Assembly (NCBI GenBank): GCA_037975125.1
Contig: CM075860.1
Location: 26,082,670 to 26,146,669, forward strand
Source: Latrodectus hesperus
Lineage: Eukaryota; Arthropoda; Arachnida; Araneae; Theridiidae
Length of the DNA stretch: 64,000 nt
Direction of reading: 5' to 3'
The position numbers and the translations under genes were made by a program. Of this stretch, positions 38,365-50,300 are shown one piece after another. How positions within the stretch are numbered: the first letter of the stretch is position 1; every line of letters starts with the position of its first letter. Below the pieces are notes generated by a model. The model did no database searches. It saw only the letters and a list, made by a program, of their open reading frames with translations, and was not told the origin of the DNA.

Positions 38365-41300
38365 CTAAAATATATTTGAATGATTATAAATCAACAATTT
38401 TAAAAATTTATAAATTTTATAAGTAAACTTTAATTTTCACAAATTAGCTATAATACTGCATTTTAATCAGTATAAGTTATTGTTAAGATAATTAATCTTA
38501 CCTAATTATTAAAACTTGCATTTATAATAGTCCTTTTGAAAAAACTAGTTTAAAAATAGCGAAAACTATTTACATGGTCTAATATTTTTCCTAAGGTGTA
38601 ACATTTTAAATATTTGACTTAGTATTTTGTCAAGATCACATATATGCTAAAATGTTTATAAAGATAAAACTTGCGACCACTAATGCGCTTGAAGGTGGTA
38701 ATGGATGTTGTAAGCAAGAGGATATTAGTTGGGTGAACATCAATATTAAATTTAAACAATCAAACAGGAAATGTTATTAGAATTAGCAATGCATACATTG
38801 TGCTTTTTAAAACGTCATATTGTTATGCTTATTGCTGATTAATCCAACGCAAATTTCAGAATCATTGATTTAAATTACTTATTCAACACTAAATTGAATA
38901 TTAAGTGCATTTATGCTCTATTTGTTTTTTCATACTTGACAGTTATAGTATGTTAAATACTGGTTAAAATCTTTTGTAAAGAAAGCCCGTAGGGAAAATA
39001 CTAAATTAAAATAGAATATTAAAATCTAGATCATTTAATATTTGCTAACACTGTTTTAACAGTACCAAACAAATAACATTTACTATTTTTAATACATATG
39101 CAGAATGAAATTTCTCAAACAATCTTTTACAAACTTTACTGTTGTAATTAATTAATTTCCCTAATATTTTCACAAAAATATTTCAAATTGATTTAAAGTC
39201 ATTAACACGAGAGAGAAAAAGCAGTCAGAAGAAATTTGACAGAAAACAATACAAGATTTAGATATTTGAAACTCCCTCTTTCACTTTTTTGAAATTGTTC
39301 CGTTTTAAAAATATACAATAAAAATTTTTCAAAGTACATTGCTCTTTGAAAAAATTCCCTTTCTGAAAATGCTAAATTTTGGAGTCATTATGTTTCGTTC
39401 TTTGCTATCACTTCAATGTCCTGAAATATTTCTTTTCTGATACAAAATTTTAAAACTGAAAATTAAAGTTATTCAAATCTAGATTTGATAAACTAAAGGG
39501 TTGTTGCATTTATGGAATTCTATGGTAGGGAGAAAGTTCTACGAAAGACTTCAGTCTTTTCTTCCCGTTCTAATAAAAGGCAGTTTGTAAAAGTATTTTC
39601 ATAAGCCTTTATGAGAATTAATTAGAATTATATTACTTGAACAGGCTCGACAGATTCAAATGGTTGGTTTTTGGTTGGGTTTTGTAGAGCAAGGTCAAAA
39701 AATGACAAGCTGCGAAAATTTTAACAGAAAGAGCTTAAAAAAGTTATAAAACAAGTGATCACGTGAAGAAAATTTCCATAATATACCATTTAATTATTAT
39801 CCGTAAACTTGGAAAGATTTTCGCCGAACTAAATAAGTTCAAAATAAAGTTTGGCTTACATGATTAAAATTTTCCAACTCTTAGTTATTGTAAAATATTA
39901 TATTGGAAAAACAATTGGATATTGTCAGTATGTGGTACTTATTTTTAATTGTCATTAAAATAATATGGAAATTTCTTACAAAGAAACAACATTTAGCATT
40001 TAAGGTATTAAATGGATTATGGTCATCGAGACATTTCAGTGTCTGATTTCGAACTTCTACTAATTTCTTGCCTTCTTATTTCATCTCTTCTTAGTGCATG
40101 CAAAAATATTACAACAGCAAAAATTATATTTGAGTACTATCTGCTGTATTTAAAAATATATGTAAGATTAATTCTTGATTTATGTTCAGTATACTTTTGA
40201 GAGTTCCATATTCTTAAAATGATTTCGGTTCATAATAATACATTTTAAATTGTATTTTAATATATAGAATTTTAATTCTATCAAAATAAATTTACAGTAT
40301 TTTCCAGTTTATAATCCACAGTGGCTTGTTTTCCACAAATCTTTTTTTGTAATTAAAAGAATAAAAAAGCATAGCATAATCCGTGATAATATTTCAGCAA
40401 ATAGAAAATATATACTGCTGATAGCGTGGTATTTCATAAAATAAAACGATAGATATAGTACTATTAAAAATATAATAAATTGTATAAAAGACACTATGTA
40501 AAACATCTGATTGGACCTTATTTAAATCCACCTCATTACCAAGTGCTGTAAACTGAGATGAAAGTACCCGATTGATTGCCAAATGTGATTATTTTAAGAA
40601 TCTAGTAAAACTAATCGATTTTTAATAGCTTTTAAAACGAGGATGTGTATATTTTAGAAATAAATTATATCTTTTTTGTAAAAAATTAAACGAAAGAAAA
40701 ATTACTTTCGAATTTTGGATTTTTTTCCTCTTTTGCACTGAACTTGCTTTGTTTTTCAATTTACATTAGCTCGTTTATCGCTTTGTAACTTGGACGCTTT
40801 CGCTACAACATGACGATATATAAGCTTGAATATTTTCAAAATGAAATACCTCAGATCAAAACAAAATGTGAAATGACGGATAAGTGAATTCGAGCAAACT
40901 GTCCATCCGAGCAAACGAATTCATCTTTTAACATAATTGCACATAATTGGTTACAGCTGAAGTTTGTCAGCCTTATTATAAAAACTTTTAGTGCCATAAC
41001 TGTTATTTATTTTACAAAACATAAAAGCATATATTTTAAAACTTTATAAATTTTTCTGATGGAATATGTTTCTTTTATCAGATTATCCTCGGCGGAGTAT
41101 AATGTGCACAATGAAATTTGAAATATTTTAACAAAATCTGTGGTTTGCTTGTTTGTCGCTCAACGGTCATTTTTTGCACACTAGGGCTAAATAGATCGGG
41201 ACTTACGGCTTAAAGTGGATTCCGAACCACTACAAACATCCATACCCAAGGTGGGATTGGAACCCACGAACTGTTGAACCGAAGGCAAGAGCGCTAACCA

Positions 41301-44300
41301 TTCGGCTGCCAGCTCTGCCATAACATCCGTGGATTATATACAGGAAAATACGCATTTCTAAATGCTTCCAATTAATTATAAAAATAATTGGACTCAAGAA
41401 TCCTTTTGATTACATGTTTGAGTAAATATATTACATCTTAATTCCGTGTATTTAAATGTTTGACAAAAGAATTACTCTATTGCAATAAAGAAATAGTCAT
41501 TGATACAAGAGTGTCTTAGCGCACCTACGTCGATTAAAGTTTCAATAAATTATATTTGAATTCAGAAACTAACATTAGTAAATCTTATATTGAAAATTCT
41601 TTCCTTCATACTTAAGTGATGTCTATATTTTAGTATTTCTCAGATGTTTATAATCACGTAATCAATATTATACAAAACGGATTATCAATTGTAAATTTAA
41701 ATCAATGATTTTTTGACGTATTTATAATGCATGTTTTCATAATCATCATAACGATCTTTTAGATTTCTTTTATAATTCGTAAGTTAAAACCATTTCAATG
41801 AGTATCATAGAAAAACTGTGAAAAGAAAGCCTTGCATACACCCTTAAAATATTACATAGCATTAGAGCTTCGGATTACAGCCTTCGAGTGCAAGGATGTT
41901 ATTTTCTGCATTATAATATAAATGTTTTAAGAAACTCCTTATTCTTGAGATAATTATGTTTGAATCTTTTATATATTAGATGCACGCAAAACTAATTAAA
42001 ATACGTGGCATTACTAATAAAGGAATATTTCGCAAAGCTACAATGAAACCCATTTAAATTTAATGTAAAATTATCTGATAACTTCCCAACTTTTTTAAAA
42101 TAAAAAACAAGGCAGTTTTCTTGTGACAATGGACCAGATCATCGTCATGAAAGGAAATTTTATATTACCTTAAATTTCTTTTAGTTTATCTTTTCTTATC
42201 TCATGAAACTCCTTTTACAATACACATCTTTCATTAATAGTTATTTTAGTTAATATTTTGTTAATACAAATTAAATCTAGCAAATTTCAACTAAATTTAT
42301 ATTTCATTTATATTTTCATTTATATACTTTTATTAACTCAATTATTTTATTAGAAAACAATGAATTTTAATCAGAAACTGGAAAAATATGAAATTTAGGA
42401 ATTTGTAGATCATATTTTACAACTATTAAATTATAAAATATGATTCATTTATGTATTAGAGATTTATTAAATATATTTAAACTAGATTTTGTAAAACCTA
42501 TAAGAAAACATTTAAAGTCCTGTGCAAAGTTAAAACCTATTTTTACATACATATACATTCAATTAAAAAAATCAAAGGTGAGCTCACATTTATGTAAAAT
42601 AATTGGGAAGGCATTACTTAGGAAACATTTTAAAACGGTAAAATGATTAACTACGTGTATCAAGCTATATTTTCACATTTTCATTGGCAACAATTTAGGC
42701 ACATAACACAAATCTGAACTCACCATTAATTTAAAATATAGTCAAAATGGTTATAATTTAATACCTTGCAAAATTCTTCACTTAGATTTTTCAGAACTTT
42801 CAGTCTTTGAGAATGTGCTATTCTGATTTGTTGCTGCTGTTTTTGCTGTTGAACTAAAACTTTCTAGAAAATGTATGCAAGTATCAAAAACTAAAAACAA
42901 TTTGCAACTATAGATTATTATTAGGAAGCTAAGAAATTATTAACGTGTACAGTTCAAGATAAATTAGCATTCAAGATGTACAATGAAACAAAAATAAGCA
43001 AACCATTTTTAATTCTTTCAAAAACAGTATATTAAAAGTAACCATCTTATTGGTACTCAAAAGGAAACAAAAATTAATATTTTCTCAAATATTGCAAGTT
43101 AAAATTTGATAATTTTTAAATCAGTTGTATTCTACAAGTAAAATATTCATTATAGTTTTGTTTTTTGCAATCGTATCTTAAAGAATTGAATTTAAACAAA
43201 TTAATGCTTAAGTTTTATAACATTTGTACAAAAATTTTACAATTAATAACACTATCTGCTTGTAAAAATGATATAACACAAATAAAGGCAAATGTCTAAA
43301 ATATAAATTGCCGATACTAGCATATAATTTACTCACTAAACACGAGGATTTAAATTTTAAAAAAGAAATATTCAGTTTATAAGATTGAAAGAATAGTTAT
43401 GTTCGTTTTAATTACAAAATATTTAAAATACAGAACAAAAAGCTGAATTATTTTTGGAGGAATTTAAATTTGCAATAAAATAAGAAACTTTGCATTTTTA
43501 ATATTACAGTAGACGTACGTAGAGAAAGGAAAAATAGTTCTTAAAATCGAAAGTTCGCAAAGTAGAAAAATAACTGTTACATCTTACATTTTTAAAAACA
43601 CAGCTCTCTTTATAAAGTACTATTAGAACAAATTATTTAGTGTGTATTATATAAAAAGATGCAAAATGAAATTCATAATTAAAAACAATTTCGACTTTCA
43701 TTTTACTAAGGAAAAATCACACAAACTAATCTTTTATTGTTCAATTTCAAAAGTAGATTTTTAAAATAATTTTTTTGATGCAGAAAAACATTTCACGGTT
43801 GATTTTCTCTAGAAGTACTTTAATCTTGTTAGCCCAGTCATCTACTTGTTTTGCATATAGCAGCAGGACTAAGTTTTCTTCATGTTTGATTCTTTTTCAT
43901 TCTCATTTATTTTCTTAATCATTTAATCATCTGATGACTTCAAACAAATTACAAATCAATCCAGATTTAATCATCCTTGAAATAAAATTTCGGGGAGCAA
44001 GTTTTCTTTGTCGGAGCTGATGGATGAATAACATCTTCACCCAATAGATATGAATAACATATCTTCACTCATTCAGATATAAATGTCTTTCTTCAGTTAC
44101 AATGGTTTATTTAATAACGCACACAGGTCAAAGCGATTAGATATTTTTTTCTGTAACATCATTTTAAGCTTATATTTTCAAGATCACTGGAGGCTAGAAT
44201 GTCAATTTCATTAGGTGATTTTAAAGCATGATCTTTTATTCGAAAAATGATATTTTCTCTTGAAGTTACTGGTAACATTCAAATATATGCAAAATCGGAT

Positions 44301-47300
44301 GTTAGATTAGGTAGGAAAAGTTTCAGACAAATTACTTAGTTAAATCTGGGAAGAATAATAATTGAGGCAACCGCCTATTAATAATTAAAAATCTAACACA
44401 AGTCTCATTAGAAATTATAAAAAAGTATTTAATTTATATTTTAAGCAATTCGAGTTTTGAACTAAAGTTTTATTTATTACACTGTTTACCAAATTTCTCA
44501 ATCATAAAATAAATGAATAAATCAGATGATAAATATAAACATAAAAAAATGAATGAAAGCAAGATCGTAAAAAAAATAGAAAATTTTCAAATATTGGATT
44601 CGTAAATGGAAATTAAAGTCATTGCGTTTATGGGACTCTGTAAGGGACCAGCCAATAGTTAGTGAAACCGTGAATGTTTGTAAAAGTGAACATCTAATAG
44701 TAAAATTCTCCCAGCATGAGGAAAAAACTTTTTTAATAAAATATCAGAGTAAAAAAACTTTTTTTAATAAATATTGAGTGCCATTTAAATTTTCTACATA
44801 CATAAATACACCGAGTTTTTATATAATACATTTTAGCAACATACTTAATATCAACAATACAGAAACTTTCATCTGAATTAAATTAATAAAAATCGAATTA
44901 TATACACACACTATAATAAATTATACACATATAAAGTCAAATTTATTTTAGCGCAAATGCAACAAAAAATTGATTTATTATTTGCATTCTTACTTGAAGT
45001 TTATCTTCAGCTTCTTTCATTTTCTCTATCTCTCCTTCTCCTTGTTGAAGTAGGGTAAACAGCTGATTTTGATACTGATCAATGAGTTTTTTTCTTTCTG
45101 CTGATTGGATTTTATTAGTTTCCAATACTTTTTTTGTAGTAGAACGTGTTGATTCCTAAAAGTAATAATTACATTAACATGCTTTTTGGCATATTTACCT
45201 TTTCTGCGCGTGTTTGTAATTTCCTCTTCTAATAATGATTGTAGAAAATTAATTTTATACAGAGAACTAATTATCACTTGAAGGGAAATTAAACCAGAAC
45301 CCACAGCTTAAATTAGATTCTAAACCACTTCGAATATACAAGCCGAGTATGAAAATCAAATCTATGAATATTGAAACCTTTGAAAGTCAGAAGTACTATT
45401 CATTTGCCTGCCAGTTTGATATTGCTGTGGCGGTTGGTTTGGTTGTTGTTTAGTAGTCACGAATCTTAAAGTTAAACTGAACTCCGAGCCATTGCAACCA
45501 TCCTGACTTTAGTTGGGAATCGAACCTATGAACTGTTAAATCGAAGACCATAATGCTAGATATTTAACTATTAGCTTGGCTTGATTTCCCGAATTTTTTT
45601 CATAGAGAGCCATATTTATGTGTCGCCAGGAATAAGAACCCTTAAACAACGAAGTATCTATCCAGAATAACATGCAACATCCATTATTACAACACTAAGA
45701 TCGGACATGAGACTTTTTAATTCAAAAAGGATATCCAGCCATTAACTCCTGTGAAGCCATATTTGAAATATGAATGAATAATTGGGTTTATATTGTATAA
45801 AAAATTATTTTCAAGTGTAGCAAGTTACGTAAGTAATTTAAAATTATTAAAAATGCCTATTTTTGAAAATTGTTTTTTTATATGGTAAAAATTATTGAGA
45901 AATGACAATTCCGTAAATACTTTCCTGTGATTTAAAAAAGTATAAAGTAAGTTGACTGATTAAGTTTATAGAAATTGATCATTTTGTTTGCATATAACGA
46001 CTAACTTGATTGAGACAGACATTTTAAAAGAGATTCGAAACCACTATAAATATCTAAAACTAAAATTGGAATCGAAATGGTGAATTGAAAGCCAGAGTTC
46101 TAAACCTTCAGCTTTGACATTCGTAAATAGATTGCTACACTGCTCAATATTCTCAATTACATCTTAGTGTAATTATTTAATCGAACGTGTAGTGAAAATT
46201 ACAAATAAATGATTAAAAGACTTAAAGTTTACGCAATTATGCAAAATAATACAGTATATCAATGTTATTTATATATCCGCAGTCATAGTGTTTGTAAACA
46301 TGTTTAGCTTGTTAAAACAGAAATTCCATAAAAACGTGAAAAATTAAAATGCCTTAAAATGTATAATGTGGAGAAACAATAACACTTACTAAACGAAACT
46401 TTATAAAATTTTTAATTAAGTACATTCATTTAATAAGTGGGAAAACAAAGGGAATTTAGATCTTCAGTGCAAATTTCAAAAATATAATTTGAGTTTAGTA
46501 CTAGATTTTTTCAGTTACTGATTAAACAAAATTGCTTTAAAAATAAATGCTGGAAAACTTGAAATTAAATATCAAATAATTTATTCAGTAGAAAAATAAA
46601 GAAAATACTTATAGCTCCATTATTATAAGAGCATCAAAATAAATTAGATTTTAATTAAATAATCTTGATTATTGTATACAAAATAAAAAACTGAATACAT
46701 TTAGCAAAAATACAGAACATTTTTTAAAATCAAAGGATTTATTATAACTATTCATCCGCAAATAAAGAAGAAACTAGTGTTTCCTGAAAAATTACTTGAA
46801 AATCAAATTAGAAACTGAAAGATGCATAATAGTTATAGAAGTTTTACTACCAGCCTATGCGCTTGCACCCACCAATGCATACACGACTACACTGTTAAAA
46901 AAAGTATTGGTACATAATATGTGTTCATGAAATTTTATCATAGTATATAACTTAAATACACAAATGGAACAAAAAAAGACGTATGACATTTTGTTAAATG
47001 CAGATCACAGTGACTGAAACAAAACTCTAAATTATAACAATTACATTAATATTTAAGAAAAAAAAGTCAAGACAAAAAATGAGCTCAAAAAAGTATTGGG
47101 ACACCTGCCCAATAAATAAAAAAACAGCAAAAATTGATAGTTAATATCTTGTTGGGCCACCTTTATACTTTATAACCTCTAATAGTCGATTTATCATGGA
47201 TTTGACCAGTTTTGCACAAAACGACCCGTAGATTTTGGCCCTCTCTTCAACCAGATATTTTCTTAACTCCTGCTTGTTTGAAATGTGGTATTCATTGAGT

Positions 47301-50300
47301 TTTTGCTGCAAATAATCCAATACATGTTCTATGGGATTAAGGTCTGGACTCAGTGCAGGAGTTTTAATCACACCAGGATAGTGGTAAAGGGCCCATAACT
47401 TGCAAATGGGAGCAGTATATTTTGGGTAGTTATCCTGGTACAAATTAAAATGGCTTGCTATTCCCAACTTTCTCACCCTATGCTTTAAATTTCGCTTGAG
47501 AGTGTCAAGATATACATATATATTCATTATACCATCTATGAAATCTAAGTTTCCAACACCAGAGCTTGCCCTGCAGCCCCAGACTAATTGGTTGCGGCCT
47601 CCATACTTAATTGTAGGCAGCAAAGTTTTGACATACAATTCCGTATTAGGTGTTCACCAGACCTTTTGCTTCCCATTTGATCCGAAAATGTTATTTGCTT
47701 TCGTCTACGAAAATTACATTTTCCCAAAATTCTGGTAGCTGCTTTACACACATTTTAGCAAATGCCAGTCTATCCTGTCGGTTTGCTTTGGAAATGTAGG
47801 ACTTTCTTCGAGGTACTTTACCATGATACCTATGTTTTCTTAAAACATTTCTGACAGTTTCAGGATTTACAGATTTCCCGAACATACTTTTACATCTCAG
47901 AGTCATTTTTACTGCGCTGGTTCTTGGATTAATGAGAACTTGTCTCAAAATCCATCTTTCTTCACGTTCAGTCAATATCCTAGGACGCCCTGATCTCTGC
48001 TTTTTTTCAACACTATTTGTTTTCGTGAACCTGTGAATAATGTTAAAAATAATAGACTTACTCCGCTCCAAGATTTGTCTTATACAGCGAACTGATTTTC
48101 CATTTTTCCAATGGCTTATTACCAGATTTCGCACATCCATCGAAATCTTTGTTTTTCGTTATTGCTCTACATGTAACCGATTTTATTGACAACTTATGTT
48201 GAAAAGTATTGTCTATATAAAAAAGTGGTAGCAAATTAAATTTAATTTTGCGTCACATATTTATTGATTTACTTGCTCATTTCAAAAGTGTCCTAATACT
48301 TTTTTGATACTTGTTTGCCTTTAAATTATATTCAAAAAGCTACATCAAATTATAAAGCTAAAATATTAGCAAAATTTTAAATATATAGTGTTTACCAAAT
48401 GTTAAAGCACCTCTGATTACTTTTGCTTTTGTTTTAATGTGATAAATATTTTTATAAATAGCTTAACATGTTACACATCTTAAGTTTGGTTTGGTTTGGT
48501 TTGTTTGTCGCTCAACGGTCATTTTTTGCACACGAGGGCTAATTAGACCGGGACTTACGGCTTAAAGTGGATTCCGAACCACTACAAACATATCCATGCC
48601 CAAGGTGGGATTCGAACCCACGAACTGTTGAACCGAAGGCAAGAGCGCTAACCATTCGGCTGCCAGCTCGGCTACACATCCTAAGTGTCCCAATACTTTT
48701 TTGACTGACTGTATATAAAATAAAGAACTTTTAGAATACATTTTCAAAAGAATTTCAAAAATCTAAGCAGAAGTCTTTTATTTAAAAAATAAAATACGTT
48801 ATTGGGAAAATAAAACAAAGTTAAAAAAAAGGATATAAAACTTTAAATTTTGTTTAATACTCTGTATTATCTCATGCTTAATTTTATATTAATAAATGTG
48901 TGTCCAATAGATCACATAGAACTTCAGAATAAGAAATCTTTAAGAAATTATTATTCAAAGTTTATTACTTGCATTAGCCTTTAATGTAATTACAAATACT
49001 TGGGTACTGGACTTCTTAAGGAGTTTTTTCTTCCCAATATTTTTAGTAATGAACATACAGATCATATCGTCCATTAATGAATTGAACTTGAACTTCATAA
49101 CAACGAATTGTACTTAACAATTTCTATAACTATTCTCACATTTGTCAAAGTTACATAAATTTTAAAATGAATTTAAATACAATTTTTTGTTAAAGTAATA
49201 TCATTTAATAATTGTAGATAATTTTTGCATTCTGATGAAAAAAACTGAACTTTTAAAAGATAAATCCTTGAATTTTTGTTTTCTATTCATTATAAAATGA
49301 ATAGTGTTGTCATATTTATCAGATTATTGGCATACAATTTTATACTTAAAGTAAATGTAGGTAGAGAATCAAACCTATGAATAGTTGAATTTAATGCCAC
49401 ACAGTCAGGAAAACTAGCAGTTTCGTTCCGGGATGCAAAAATTGGATTTATTTTACACTATATCTATGAAGTGATTTTCTGCAGATTGTTTGACATTATA
49501 TGTATTTAACGAAAATTCTTTTATTTTGAATTATAGAGAAACTTAAAGACATTCTTAGCTTAAAAAAAGTAATGTAGTCAAAAGACCATCTTAAAAAGGC
49601 TACTTTATGTGCATAATTTATTTTTCTGTCACTAATTTTTAAAAATTAGGTTATTGTAACATTTCAAAGCTATTTCATTTGTATTTTCAAAGTAAAAAAA
49701 TACAATTTGTGGAAATTAAGAAAAATTGTCGTACAGAATAAAATGCTTTAGTACAGATTTGGTTGGTTGGTTTGGTTTGTTTGTCGCTCAACGGTCACTT
49801 TTTGCACACGAGGGCTAATTAGACCGGGACTTACGGTTTATAGTGGATTCCGAACCACTACAAACATCCATGCCCAAGGTGGCTTTCGAACCCACGAACT
49901 GTTGAACCGAAGGCAAGAGCACTAATCATTCGGCTGCCAGCTCGGCTACAGATTTGGTTATTATTATACCTTTTTTGCACATGAGATCATATGACCAAGA
50001 CATACTATTTCAAATAGATTCTAAACAATAATAAATATTCACCCCGGTTAGGAAAAATATTCAAAATCTGTGATTATTTAAACTATCAGTGGAAGAGAGT
50101 CAGTGTGATTACTATTCAATTATAATGAGTAGTTTTAATATGGAAAGAGTCCGATTGCCCATAAAAGTTGGATTTTAAAACTAATTTTGTAAGTTTAAGA
50201 AATCTAGAAGTTTGTTACAATAGCAATATTTTTTAAAAACAGCTGATTTTTGAAGTAACGATGTTTTCTTAGTAATTCAAAATTTATAATTATGATAAAA

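Larger units (their letters stand above)
46890..48711 (-). mobile_element. Tc1-like transposon with doubled terminal repeats (SYCP3 intron 1)
   Basis: Bounded by TA at 46888-46889 and 48712-48713. The outer terminus is CACTGTTAAAAAAAGTATTG on the left and (reverse complement) CAGTCAGTCAAAAAAGTATT on the right. The AAAAAAGTATTGGGACAC core recurs inside, at 47087-47104 on the left and 48287-48305 on the right, giving an IR/DR arrangement. Without the nested SINE and its duplication the element is about 1.62 kb. It carries one transposase gene, now broken. Confidence 0.88.

Noticed and set aside
45026..45304. 92-codon minus-strand frame overlapping SYCP3 exon 2
   Set aside because: Different phase from the exon 2 coding frame and extends into intron sequence.
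48600..48672. Functional tRNA gene on the minus strand
   Set aside because: Good T-arm, but repeated in several copies with SINE body, tail and target duplications.
48562..48747. 61-codon minus-strand frame
   Set aside because: Lies over the S2 SINE; its apparent protein motifs come from the tRNA-like head.
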